Assembly: GCA_947069175.1 (NCBI GenBank)
Contig: CAMTDV010000018.1
Location: forward strand, 41,676,869 to 41,740,868
Reading direction: 5' to 3'
DNA length: 64,000 nucleotides
Source: Scalesia atractyloides
Taxonomy: Eukaryota > Streptophyta > Magnoliopsida > Asterales > Asteraceae
Part shown: piece by piece, positions 9,866-20,926 of the stretch
How the letters are laid out: each line of letters opens with the position of its first letter
Position numbering within the stretch: position 1 is the stretch's first letter
Notes under the pieces: generated by a model
Seen by the model: only the letters and a program-made list of their open reading frames with translations
The model's database searches: none
Told to the model about the DNA's origin: nothing
Made by a program: the position numbers and the translations under genes

Positions 9866-11845
9866 TTAATTCTGGACCAGTAATTTATGCTTCCCCAATT
9901 TCGTGCCACATACAGGAGATCGGCACTTACGACCATATAAGGCTTCAAAAGGTGCCATGCCGATGCTCGAATGATAGTTGTTGTTGTACGAAAATTCAAC
10001 TAATGGTAGGTGGGCGTCCCAATTTCCCTTGAAGTCTATGACACATGCTCTAAGCATATCCTCAAGAGTTTGAATGGTGTGCTCAGACTGTCCATCAGTT
10101 TGAGGATGATAGGCGGTACTTAGATCTAATCGTGTGCCCATAGCGGATTGTACTACTTGCCATGTACGTGAGGTGAAACGACCATCACGATCAGAAATAA
10201 TACTTAATGGTACCCCATGCCGGCTCACGATTTCATTGATATAAATACGTGCAAGCTTTTCGTTCTTGAAATCTTCGCGGATAGGAATAAAGTGAGCTGA
10301 TTTTGTAAGTCGGTCTATAATCACCCATATAGTGTCATACCCACCAGAAGTGCGAGGTAACCCGGTAATGAAATCCATGGTTATATTTTCCCACTTCCAT
10401 ACAGGTATTTCCGGATGGACTAGAAGTCCTGATGGTCTTTGGTGTTCAGCCTTCACCTTGGAACATGTGAGACATTTGGAAACAAAAACGGCAATATCCT
10501 TCTTCATTCCAGGCCACCAATAGGTGTATCGTAGGTCTTGATACATCTTATCGGCTCCGGGGTGTATAGAATATCGCGTTTTGTGAGCTTCATTCATAAG
10601 AGTTTCACGAAGATTGTTGTGGTTAGGAATCCAGAGACGATCTAGGTAATACAGGATACCGTCTGATTTAGTTTCAAGTTTTAGCTCGGCTCCACAGGAC
10701 ATCTCTTTTCGTACATCTTCTTCTGTTATTGAAACGTGTTGAGCTTCTCGGATTTGATCTTTAATGTCGGTTATAATTTGCGAACATAGAAGATGAATGG
10801 AGTTCGCATAACCCTTTCGACTAAGTGCATCAGCCACCACATTTGCTTTACCAGGGTGGTATCTAATTTCACAGTCGTAATCATTCAGGAGTTCGACCCA
10901 TCTTCGTTGCCTCATATTTAACTCTTTTTGACTGAAGATATGTTGAAGACTCTTATGGTCAGTGTATATTTCACACTTAGTACCATAGAGATAATGTCTC
11001 CATATCTTAAGAGTGAATACAACGGCTCCAAGTTCTAGGTCATGAGTGGTGTAGTTCTTTTCATGTGTCTTGAGTTGTCTCAAGGCATAAGCTATGACTT
11101 TTCCTCTTTGCATGAGAACGCAGCCTAATCCTTGCCCTGACGCGTCGCAATAGACTACAAAATCATCACAACCTTCAGGAAGAGTGAGGATTGGTGCATC
11201 ACAAAGTTTTTGTTTAAGAGTTTGAAAAGCTTCTTCTTGCTTGGGTTCCCATACGAAAGGTTTTCCCTTATGGGTTAAAGCCGTGAGTGGCACAGCAATG
11301 CGAGAGAAGTTTGAAATGAACCGACGATAATAGCCAGCTAGTCCAAGAAAAGATCTTACTTCAGTTGGTGTACGTGGAGCTTGACATTCTTGAACTGCTT
11401 TGATCTTTGAAGGGTCAACATGTATTCCTTTGACATTGACTACATCCCCGAGGAATTGCACCTCTTTTAACCAGAATTCACATTTAGAGAACTTGGCATA
11501 AAGCTTTTCCTTTTCTAGAAGTGCAAGAACGAGTCGAAGATGACGCTCATGATCAGCTTTAGATTTTGAATAAATAAGAATATCGTCGATGAAAACTATA
11601 ACAAATCGATCAAGGTAAGGTTTGCAGACTCTGTTCATTAGGTCCATGAAGACAGCTGGTTCGTTGGTTAATCCAAACGGCATAACCATGAATTCATAGT
11701 GGCCATAACGAGTTCGAAAAGCAGTCTTAGGGACGTCTTCTTCATGCACTCTAAGCTGATGATAGCCAGATCGAAGATCGATTTTCGAAAAGCAGCTGGC
11801 ACCTTGTAGTTGGTCAAGAAGATCGTCAATGCGAGGTAAATGATA
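9866..11845 (-). pseudogene. pol: Gypsy RT, RNase H and integrase core
   Basis: Long minus-strand reading frame (627 codons open from 11749). RT: YGHYEFMVMPFGLTNEPAVF and the catalytic FIDDILIYSK at residues 53-62 of that block. RNase H: YCDASGQGLG, LELGAVVF and YTDHKSLQ with the catalytic acids. Integrase: HPGADKMYQDL with KCLTCSKVKAEH (HHCC), then WENITMDFITGLP, IISDRDGRFTS and QTDGQSEHT supplying D, D and E. It is separated from the RT N-terminus by a one-base insertion in an A-run at about 11850 (minus strand), which puts it in another frame from gag-protease. Otherwise this is the best preserved coding region in the window. Confidence 0.93.
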
Positions 11846-13997
11846 GCGATTTTTTGATGGTTAACTTGTTGAGCTCTCTGTAGTCGATGCACATACGAAA
11901 AGATCCATCTTTCTTCTTTACAAAAAGGACAGGTGCACCCCAAGGCGATGAGCTAGGACGTATGAATCCCTTGTCAGTCAACTCTTGTAATTGACTGGCT
12001 AGCTCTTGCATTTCAGAGGGGGCTAACCTATATGGAGACTTTGCAACTGGTGTAGCACCAGGTATAAGATCAATACGGAATTCGACGTCTCTAACTGGAG
12101 GAAGTCCTGAAATGTCGTCAGGAAAAACTTGTGGAAAGTCTTTTACTACAGGAATGTCTTCAAGTTTCTTCTCTGTGGTCCCCTTCTTGATGATATGGGC
12201 TAAAAACGCGACATAACTCTTGCGAAGATATTTTTGAGGTTGAAGACAAGACATTAAGCTGAGCCCTTTCGACGAGGTTTCTCCAATGATTCGAAGAGTC
12301 TGACCGTTTGAAAGAGGAATACGAATAAATTTTTCATGACATACAACTTCCGCATGATGTTGACTGAGCCAATCCATACCGATTATAATGTCGAAACTCC
12401 CCAGCTTCATAGGAATAAGGTCGACTGAGAAATCGTGGTCGTTTAAGGTGAGTGTACAGTTGCGTAATATAGAGTCTAATGAAACTGGTTTCCCGTCCGC
12501 AACTTCTACCGTTATGGGTTCCGTGAGCTTATCCCGATTTTTGCTTAGGATAGGTTCAAATTCTAATGACACAAAACTTCTATCCGCACCAGTATAAAAT
12601 AACATAGAGGCATATCTACCATTTATAAGGAACGTACCGTTGACCACATTGCCGTCAGCTCTGGCCTGGTTCGCGTTAATATTGAAAGCTCTTCCTCTTG
12701 CAGGTGGAGGAGCTTGGTTCGCTTGGTTCACTGGGTTGGCTTGGGCCTGAGCATGAATTATATTAACCAGCCTTGGACATGTGTTTCTGAAATGACTTGG
12801 GTCACCGCAACTGAAGCAAGCCCGCATAGGTTGGCCCATAGGATAATTGGGTTGGTAGTATGTTTGGGCTAAATGTTGGGTGGGTGGAAATGGTAGGGGT
12901 TGTTGTGCTTGACCCATTGACTGTTGGTGGGTTTGGGTTAAAGGTTGGTGGCGGTTTGTTCGTTGAGGCATGCGGCAGTTTTGAACAGTATGTCCTGCGC
13001 GACCGCAGCCGGTGCAGTATTGGCAAGGATGATCAGGGGAATGATGATACTGACAACGGTTACATTTTGGTAATGGGCCTGTGTAGGGTCTTCTGTATGG
13101 CGCGGGTGAAGGAGTGACTTGAGTAATGGGTGCAGCAGGAATAGGGGTGTTGGTTTGGGTAACTACAAAATTCCTGGTGTTACGCTTCCTCTTGTTAGCA
13201 AACTTAGAGGAAGGAATGGGGTGGTTTGAAGTTTGTCCCTCAAAAGGGGCTTTCTTCTTCTCTTCTTTGAACTTCCCGTTGCGAATTCGGTTTTCGGTCA
13301 GTTCAGTTGCCAACTCCATGGCAGCTTCAAGTGTTACTGGTGAAACGCTGAGAACTGAATCTTGGATTTTCGAGGGAAGTCCTCGAATATAATGCTCGAT
13401 CAGACGATAGGTTGGAGTGAATAAATTTGGAACCATTTGGTTCAACTCCAAGAACCTCTTATTGTAAGTAGAGTGATCACCCTCCTTTTACTTTAGAGCA
13501 TGAAATTCATCCTCCAACTTCTTAATTTCACTTCTAGGACAGAAACGCCTAGTCATGATTTCCCTTAACTCCTCCCAAGTTAAGGCCATCGCATCTTCAG
13601 TTCCCCTCTTCCCTTTCTCAGTATTCCACCAAGTGAGAGGTACTCCAAGTAGTCTCCCGATGGCGTATCGAACCTTGCGATCCTCAGGACAATCGCAGTT
13701 TAGGAAGGTGTTTTCCATCTCCTCGAACCAATGTAGAAGAGCAGTGACACCCTCGGTTCCTTCAAATTTTGGAGGATCACAGGACTTAAAATGTTTGTAA
13801 GAGCACTTGCTGGTAGGAGGGTTGTCGATGTTCTGGTCCTGTTGTTGGGGAGGGTTAGTAGGATTTGTAGCAAGGGCTTGTTGTACTTGGACCACAATGT
13901 CAGGAAGTATCGTGGCCATTTGTTTCGCAATCTGAGTGGCCAAACGTTCCTGGGACCTTCCTGATCTTTTACCCCTTCGTTGCTGTCTAGACGACAT
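11846..13997 (-). pseudogene. gag: Gypsy gag, protease and RT N-terminus
   Basis: Starts at the minus-strand ATG at 13997 (MSSRQQRRGKRSGRSQ). The capsid region includes FEGTEGVTALLHWFEEMENTF and YAIGRLLGVPLTWWN. A TAA at 13485-13487 replaces what is probably a Gln codon, and the same frame reopens at 13484 and continues to about 11846. Three Cys/His clusters follow, two of them exact CCHC knuckles (CTGCGRAGHTVQNC, CFSCGDPSHFRNTC). The protease reads LFYTGADRSFV: the catalytic Asp of D-T/S-G is Tyr (codon at 12594-12596), which should inactivate it. The RT start is recognisable by PYRLAPSEMQEL and WGAPVLFVKKKDGSFRMCID. Confidence 0.9.
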
Positions 13998-14792
13998 CTA
14001 CAGGATCATAAAATGAGAAGATTGTGAGTTTATGGTGTCTTTTTAGGTGTCATGTGTCTTTAAGAAAATGAAAATAACATAAATATCAATAATGCAACTA
14101 CATCCATAGGATGTCTTGGGTTCGCTCATGTTGGGCCTCAAATGTCCCCCATACCTTCACCTATATAGTCATGTGGGGCCCCATGGCTATTGGCTTGGTA
14201 GGATTCACATTAGTATTGGCAATTTAACACTCGCATCCCCCGAATGCAAACCACAAAATATGTTCATGAGATGTTTGGTCGGAACGTGTCCAGGTGTAGA
14301 CACAATGACAACTCAAAGTGGGGTTAGCTCACACGACGTTTGGTATAGCATGCTTTGGCCTAATAGGTACTTCGTACTCTCATCGTTAGTCCCCAGGTAG
14401 GCAAACTGGTCCTTTATTTTTGATTTATACGAATGCCAGCCTAGACAGGACGTTCCGACTACCGGTACTGGTACCTTTCCAGTTACTACATGCCCGTCAT
14501 GAGAACTCACTTTGATGAGATTTGAAAACACGAAAATCATTGTAAAAACAATCATGATGTGGTGTGTGCTTTCATGGATGTGATATGTTATGAGCATACG
14601 ATTTCATGATAGGCATTATATGATAATAAATACTTATGAACATGCTTGCACAATATCAAATGTAACATTTAACATAAAACATATAAACATCATGAAATTT
14701 GGCATATAACACACAAAATTCTTATAAGTTTCTAATCGACTATAGTATAGGCTCTAAGGGTCTAATAACCTATCCTATATCCCTATAGTCAT
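13998..14792 (-). other. 5' leader of the gypsy element
   Basis: Untranslated region between PBS and gag ATG (about 0.8 kb on the minus strand). No open frame with retroelement similarity is visible. It would carry packaging and translation signals of the genomic RNA. Confidence 0.6.
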
Positions 14793-14805
14793 GGCTCTGA
14801 TACCA
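14793..14805 (-). promoter_or_regulatory. Primer binding site (tRNA-iMet type) of the gypsy element
   Basis: Minus strand reads TGGTATCAGAGCC three bases inside the 5' LTR, the standard complement of the initiator tRNA-Met 3' end. Confidence 0.93.
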
Positions 14806-15282
14806 ATCTATCACACCCCGACCCGCAGCGGAATAAGAGTCGGGGCATAATTGGGTTATCACCAAAGCTCATGACATTTACTATTATGTTTCATAGTTAA
14901 TAAAGTCAAAGTTACATTCTCAAATATCCAAACATGTTCATTCAATACAAAGAAAATAAAACAAACATAACAATCCCAACACTATATCGTTTTATTCTTC
15001 TAGTCCAAATCCTATGTGTTCCTAGCTGCAGCTGCTTCACCTGTATCATGTGTAAAATGGGAGTTTTTGGGTCAACATATGTTGGCGAGTGAACCTTATT
15101 AGATAAACATTTGATAATGATTTTATGGTTAGTTTATCAATGAAAAATTGTGCATAATCATAGATGAGCAAATGTAAATAATCAAGTAATGGCAAATAGC
15201 AGTCACAACTATAACATACAATAAAACATGGCATCATACATGAACATACCAACATCATACTGTAAATAACATAAATGAAACT

Positions 15283-15445
15283 GTGCGATCAAGGCTCAAT
15301 CAATCGGAGCCGATCGTATTGCATGTACTGAAAATGAAAATGTCTGTGCGATCAAGGCTCAATCAAACGGAGCCGATCGTATTGCATGTACTGAAAATGA
15401 AAATGTCTGTGCGATCAAGGCTCAATCAAACGGAGCCGATCGTAT
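15283..15445. repeat. 63-bp tandem repeat (2.6 copies) in the 5' LTR
   Basis: Same array at the same position of the other LTR, with units at 15283, 15346 and 15409. Copy number is identical in both LTRs, so no expansion has taken place since insertion. Confidence 0.9.
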
Positions 15446-16002
15446 GTGAGCACGCCAAGTTCAACCTCATAATGAAATGGGGAACATGCTCAACGCTCAT
15501 AAATGGGGAGCGACGGCCTATGAAATTGCATGTACTGAATAATAAATTGCATCCAATTATAACTACTTAACAGCAACAAACTGAATACACAAGTTCATGT
15601 TATGATATATGCACAATGGTTTAGTAATTATATATATATACAAAGACACATGATACACCCCAAAACGTGATTAAAACGGGGAATTTGTAAGATTCACTCA
15701 CATTGGGTGCGTTGGATTGGAGATGGCGAGATGCGCACGATTTAGATGAGCGGATCAACGAGGAATACTAACCTAAATAATAATGGAAAAATATATATAA
15801 AATGGATGGATTTTATTAAGGATTTTAATGAAATTTAGATATATTTTTGTGAGTTTATAGCTATTTTCTATCTTTAAAAATGTTATTTTTAAGTATTTTG
15901 AATTGATTTTTAAATTAAATTAAATAAATACAAATATAAAAAAAATATTATTTTTTTAGCGTTGACCGTTGACCGTTGACCGGTTCGGTCAGCGAATAAA
16001 TC

Positions 16003-16074
16003 TGCGCCGGGTGAGATTCGAACCGGCGACCTCCCGTTCGCGTGCACGCAGCTCTACCAACTGAGCTACGTGTC
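16003..16074 (-). other. tRNA-like module 1 in the 5' LTR
   Basis: LTR counterpart of 7763-7834; two substitutions in the T-arm region make its T-stem slightly different (GCCGG instead of GCTGG). Confidence 0.6.
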
Positions 16075-16169
16075 TAACCCGAACTAATCTCGTTTTTAAT
16101 TATATTTATACACTTATTCGATTTAACCGAATTTCCTTTATTTGCAAAAACATTTTAATTCAATCGGAC

Positions 16170-16245
16170 CGGTGCTCGTGACGGGTTTCGAACGCGCGGC
16201 GTGTAGTTAATGTTGCACACAGTCCACCGCTGGACTATGTGTCTA
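16170..16245 (-). other. tRNA-like module 2 in the 5' LTR
   Basis: LTR counterpart of 7930-8005 with the A-box/D-arm block unchanged. Confidence 0.5.
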
Positions 16246-16338
16246 ACCTGGTTAATATCTTGGTTTTTATTATACTTAACAACTAACTGGGTTATCCCGG
16301 TTTAGTTTTAAACAAAAAGACGCGTTATAATATAAGGT

Positions 16339-16416
16339 GTGCGTGTAGTAGGGATCGAACTCGGGACGTGTATAGTTTTTGTTTGCACACAGTCCACCGC
16401 TGGACTGTGTGTCTAA
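16339..16416 (-). other. tRNA-like module 3 in the 5' LTR
   Basis: LTR counterpart of 8099-8176 with the A-box/D-arm block unchanged. Confidence 0.5.
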
Positions 16417-17264
16417 CCCGTTTATAATTCCGATTTTAATTACTCTTATATCATCACTGAACTCGTCTTCTTCATCACAAACGCAGACATCAATCAAACA
16501 ACCGATTCGTGATTAATTTAGTTAATAAACATGATGTCCAGTTTGAATGTATTAAACCAAAAAGTTTGGGGAAAGAAGATACCGAACAGGTTGTCTTCTT
16601 CAGCGAGTCCGGCGAAACTTGTCGGCTCTGTTTTTTAAACCTTCGGCTGTGAGAATCAATTAACAGGTTTAAGGGATTAGATGTGAAATTGAACTAATGA
16701 GTATTGATTATCAGTACGTTGGAATGTGCACCGGTAATTAACGAGTTTCCGACAATTTTAGAAATTTTCCGGCGAACACAGAAAGTCCAGCAATGCCGTC
16801 TGTGGTTGATTATGAGCGATGGGTTAATGTTAGTAAGGTTCTAACAATAGATTGAAACCGTAAAGTAGAAGTATTTTACCGGTTTGAGTTGAATACGGTT
16901 TTCCGGCGACTTTTGCAGAGAATTCCGGCGAGCTGTTTTAGGCGCTCTGATGGTCTGAAAATGCGACGAAAAGGAAATGGAGTATTGGTATGATCTCTTT
17001 GAATCGCGAGAGTGGTCTGGAGCTTGTGTAATTCCGAACTTGATGGTTTTTCGGTTTTAAGAATCAACAATGATGAGTCTTGAAGTTTAATCAATTTCTG
17101 ATTGATTAGAAACCGTCGTGCATCGGTTATAAACTGAATGTGTGAGATAAACAACGATTTGAGGCTTGGTTTGCCGATTACCGTTTCTCAGATGGCGCCA
17201 TCGGTTATAGCTGAGTTTGTGTATAAGATTCATTTGTGTTCCTAGAGTTAGGAGAAAACACAAT

Positions 17265-17343
17265 GTGGCGGAGTGGTCTAGGGAGTGAGTGATAAGTTGT
17301 TGGAGAGTCTTGGCTGACCCGGGTTCGAATCCCGGCAGCTTCA
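17265..17343 (+). other. tRNA-like module 4 in the 5' LTR
   Basis: LTR counterpart of 9027-9105; the T-stem and loop are identical between the two LTRs. Confidence 0.55.
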
Positions 17344-17523
17344 TTAATTTTTTTATTTTATTTTAACTTTTTATCAAATATAATTTTTATAGTTTAGTTT
17401 ATTTATTAATTATGTATCCTTTTAACTCAAAATAATCTTAAATATTTAATGTAACTTTTATAACTTGGTACTTGATTACAAAACGGAGCGGGTTTTGATG
17501 ACCCGATTTTTACAAATGTTACA

Positions 17524-17528
17524 GCAAA
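17524..17528. repeat. Target-site duplication GCAAA (right)
   Basis: Right-hand copy of the GCAAA duplication. Reading from 6566 directly to 17529 restores the copia RT frame, which confirms both boundaries. Confidence 0.95.
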
Positions 17529-18472
17529 GAGTTTGAGGGAATCAGGAAAAAGAAATTCGAAATGTCCTCAATGGGCGAAATGAAGTTCTTTCTTGGTTTG
17601 CAAGTAGGTCAGCTTCAGGATGGTATTTTCATTCATCAGACTAAGTATGTTCACGACATTTTAAAGAAGTTTGGAATGGAAAGCTTGAAGCCTCTATCTA
17701 CACCTCTTGCTCTTAACCACGGCATTTGCGTTGAGGAGACTGGAGCCAAAGTTGACGAGACGTTATACAGATCGATGATTGGATCGTTGATGTATCTGAC
17801 GGCTTCGTACCCAGATATTATGTATCCAACCTGCCTATGCGCCAGATATCAGTCAAGCCCGAGGATCTTACACATGTAGATAGTGAAGCGTATCTTCAGA
17901 TATCTAAAAGGATGCCCAAGCACCGGCTTGTGGTACCCGAAGAACGACAATTTCGACCTCACAGGCTATGCTGATTCCGATTTTGGTGTAGATAATTTGA
18001 ACTCTAAATCAACTACAGCGGGATGCCAGTTCTTCGGAACAAGAATGGTAACCTGGCAATGTAAGAAACAGACTACGGTCACTCTCTCTACCTGTGAAGC
18101 TGAGTATATCTGGCCTCCAGCGGTTGTTCACAGATTATGTGGATTCAACAACAGATGAAAGACTATGGTCTACAATTTCTAGACACTCCGCTGTATGTTG
18201 ATAACAAGGCAGCCATCGATATAACTAAAAATCCGGTTCATCACTCACGCACAAAACACATTGAAATTCGTTATCATTTCATTCGTGATTGCTACGAAAA
18301 GTAATTGGTACGAATAGAAAAAAATCACACCGACGAACAAAAGGCTGATTTTTATACCAAACCATTTTCATTATCACGGTTTAAATACTTGTTGAGAATT
18401 AACGGTATGAAAAATTTGCTGACAGGTGCGGATGCTGAGGTTGAATACGGATCGGATGACGAGTTCGCTTGA
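17524..18472 (+). pseudogene. copia A RT C-terminus and RNase H
   Basis: Right-hand piece of the split RT. MGEMKFFLGLQV and YRSMIGSLMYLTASYPDI are conserved RT/connection motifs, TGYADSDFGVD and TLSTCEAEYI are RNase H motifs (catalytic Asp and Glu), and VDNKAAIDITKNPVHHSRTKHIEIR is the typical copia RNase H end. An in-frame TAG at about 17877, a frameshift at about 18110 and a TAA at about 18301 interrupt it. The reading frame closes with TGA at 18470-18472. RNase H would remove the RNA strand during cDNA synthesis. Confidence 0.85.
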
Positions 18473-20072
18473 TCCACATTGGTTTGTAAATAGTTTTCTA
18501 GTTTAAAATTTTGTTAAAAATCCAAAAAGATGTTTTTGATTTGGGGGAGAAATGTTAGAGAAAATACAAAAGCATTTGAAAATTTTTAAAATCCAAAAAC
18601 ATAAAAAGATTCAAAATGTTCAAAAACATTGAAAAAGACAAAAAGAATTCATTGTCTTAAAAGGAAATGATAGTACATCAGTGGACTATCACAGTATGCT
18701 AAAGAACTTTAAAGTTTTAAAAAGTAATAAATGAATCTTACTATGGATGTGTCGATAGGCTTAACACGTTCAATAAACTGTTTTCGAGATATAAACTAAA
18801 TTTTACAACTGCTTAATCTTGTGGATTAACACATCTTGGATATATGGACTTAGTACTCAGAAATTTCGTCTGAAAAATTGCCTGATTCTGAGATACGAGG
18901 TCTTTATAGATAGTTGATATCTGGGGTATTATACACGTTCTTCTGATTTTGCGGAAGCAATAGCCTAGAACTTCTATAATACTTTCGCTTTAAACCCCAA
19001 ATTGCATGCAATATTGAAAAGTATCGAAAGATATAATCATATGCAATGCTCAAAAGATTTCGTAAGTGGAACACACCTTAAAGACGAGCCTTCATCTCTT
19101 TGTCTTTACGGTAGTACTAACTTGAGCTCTCAAGGTCTCGCACAACCCAGATACAGATATCAATTATGCTATATTCACCTGTAAGATGAAATCTAGGGAA
19201 TCTGGATACGGGAGTATATTCAAGAAGTGGGACCATAGATAAGTCAAGTTTCATGAAATCTACCTTAACATATCTTGAAAGAGTTGAGAAATGTGGTAAA
19301 GTTTAAGTGGACAAACATATCGACAATCTAGGTAAACGAGTTTAAAACATAAAGTCATATAAAGGTCAACGGTAGTGGTGATATGTCCCAACCAACTGAT
19401 ATGATCCTTAGACACGAATTCACAAACAAAAATATGTCTGTAAATATGTTTGTACATAGTTTACGTTGCTTATTTCATTATATTTCAGCTTTACATATTA
19501 AAATCAAAAATATTTTCGATGTGTTTTAGCATAAACTTACAAAAATACAAAAAGATTTTGTTTTTACATTGTTTTCAGCAAACCAATGTTGGAGAGCGGA
19601 TCTTCGAAGTCTGGTAAGGGGCTAAAACCGGTGGAAATTTCTTTGACAACGGGTTGGGAGCTAATCTGTTAATCTGGAAAAGATAAAACGATATTAAAAA
19701 GTTCATTAATTTGAAACTTTGATTTTGAAAATATCAACAGTTTGTTCGTAACGGGTCAAACCGGGGTCATTAACTTGGACTCGGCAGACAAATCGGTTAA
19801 CCAAGGTCATTAGCTTGGACTTGGTCAACTGAGTGGATTTTCATAACTGGTAAAAAGTTGCAAAGTTCAGGGTTAAAAATGGAAAATTTGAAAAAGTTTG
19901 AAAATTTTGAGGTTTGGCAAGTTCGGCCGAACTTGCTAAACAATTCAATCTTAACAATCAGCAAGTTCGACCGAACTTGTAGATGGCTGATTGTTTGTTT
20001 TTTATAATAAGTTAGCTCGAACTTAGTCTGGGCTTTTGAGATGGGCTTAGCAAGTTCGCACGAACTTGACAT
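18473..20072 (+). other. copia A spacer between pol and the extra ORF
   Basis: About 1.6 kb without a credible reading frame. It opens with a PPT-like GGGGGAGA tract at 18543 and ends in a palindrome-rich segment. Sireviruses commonly have a long untranslated stretch between RNase H and the additional ORF. Confidence 0.6.
18540..18555 (+). promoter_or_regulatory. Second PPT-like purine tract in copia A
   Basis: TTTGGGGGAGAAATGTTAG looks like a copia PPT followed by a TGTTAG LTR-like start, 6.3 kb before the true PPT-LTR junction. Multiple PPTs are described for Sireviruses. No LTR follows here. Confidence 0.5.
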
Positions 20073-20800
20073 GGTATAAATACCATTCAAGTTCGGCCGA
20101 ACTCATTTACTTGTTATCAGAACACTTGAGCGAACTTGAACTTTTAGAGTGAATTTGTGTGAAATTGTCATTTGCATACCGTTATACTGTCCGTTTGAAG
20201 TTAGTTTTTGGTGATTAGCACACCAACTACTATGGCAGAGGTAATTAATTGAAAATAAACCATGATTGAACTGTTAACAAACAAAACCAAATCTAAAAAC
20301 TTAAAATCTGATAGTTTTAGGTGTTATTGGACAAAATTGAACATAGATCTTTGATATATACTTAAAATCGACCGAGAAATTGTTTTTGATTTAACTGAAA
20401 TGCACTTTTGCATGTTTGAATTTGGTTGATCAGTTGAAGAAGACGACAAGTTCGGCCGAACTTGTTGTCAAGTTCGACCGGATTTGTCCAAAACACAACT
20501 CAATGAATCAGAATCATGTTCGACCGAACTTGAATGTTGAAATATTTTTGATCTAAACATGTTCGACCGAACTTATATTAACCAAAAGTGATTTGTTTTG
20601 AAGTGTAAGTTCACCCGAAATTGTTCTTTAATAAAAACATGTGTCTCATACATGTTCGGCCGAACTTAGGAAAAATGATCAATAAAAAACGTTAAGTTCG
20701 CCCGAACTTGCATTAGGAAAAAATTAAACATGTGTGTTACATGTTCGGGCGAACTTGTTAAAATCAGTGTGTTTAACACTAATCAAGTTCACCCGAACTT
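19917..20800. repeat. Array of AAGTTCGGCCGAACTT-type palindromes
   Basis: At least ten interspersed copies or close variants. Two are perfect 20-bp palindromes (19917-19936 and 20446-20465); others at 19962-19979, 20051-20068 and 20088-20104 and several between 20468 and 20800 have one or two changes or a CATGTTCG left arm. The copies are irregularly spaced, so this is not a tandem satellite. The motif also occurs in the leader (18-93) and the 3' LTR (about 24910-25005). Confidence 0.85.
20073..20084 (+). promoter_or_regulatory. Internal TATA box upstream of the extra ORF of copia A
   Basis: GGTATAAATACC is a good plant TATA box placed between two of the palindromes and about 150 bp before the ATG at 20232. 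The LTR promoter of the same element has the same arrangement (palindrome half, then CCTATAAATACC near 25010). The region may be a promoter dedicated to the extra ORF; this is an inference. Confidence 0.5.
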
Positions 20801-20926
20801 GATTAAAGTGTTAGAATTTTCTTTTGTGATTTTTCCTCGAAAAGCGTGCTAATTGTTTTATGTCGTTTTTCATGCACAGGTTCAAGCGCGTGTTATCTCA
20901 GTTGAGTTTTCCAAAACTCACAACAC
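20232..20926 (+). other. Candidate mini-exon and intron at the start of the extra ORF
   Basis: ATGGCAGAG at 20232-20240 is followed by a GTAATT donor at 20241. A TGCACAG acceptor ends at 20879, giving a 639-bp GT-AG intron that holds much of the palindrome array. Exon 2 continues in the spliced frame for about 20 codons (starting VQARVISVEFSKTHNT) and then runs out of register with the ORF at 20927, so one small indel must be assumed if this is the true start. Splicing is predicted from sequence only. Confidence 0.45.

Larger units (their letters stand above)
6567..17523 (-). mobile_element. Ty3/gypsy chromovirus (Tekay/Del-like), complete with LTRs, inserted in copia A
   Basis: Two long near-identical LTRs flank gag and pol genes read on the minus strand in the order gag - protease - RT - RNase H - integrase, which is the gypsy order. 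A chromodomain-like tail follows the integrase, placing it among chromoviruses; the 2.7 kb LTRs and the GGTGTGACA ends suggest Tekay/Del. PBS, PPT and a 5-bp TSD are all present. Differences between the LTRs look like only a few dozen in 2.7 kb by eye, so it is much younger than the copia host, yet gag-pol carries a nonsense codon, two frameshifts and a protease active-site change. Confidence 0.93.
14809..17523 (-). repeat. 5' LTR of the gypsy element (2715 bp)
   Basis: Matches 6567-9289 with scattered substitutions and small indels. The PBS-side end reads TATCACACC instead of TGTCACACC, a G-to-A change that destroys the terminal CA on the sense strand. Being next to the PBS, this right copy is the 5' LTR and promoter for leftward transcription. 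Confidence 0.93.

Noticed and set aside
12388..13392. Plus-strand open blocks opposite the gypsy gag (12388-12597, 12860-13117, 13126-13392)
   Set aside because: They are antisense shadows of the gag-protease frame and have no motif of their own.
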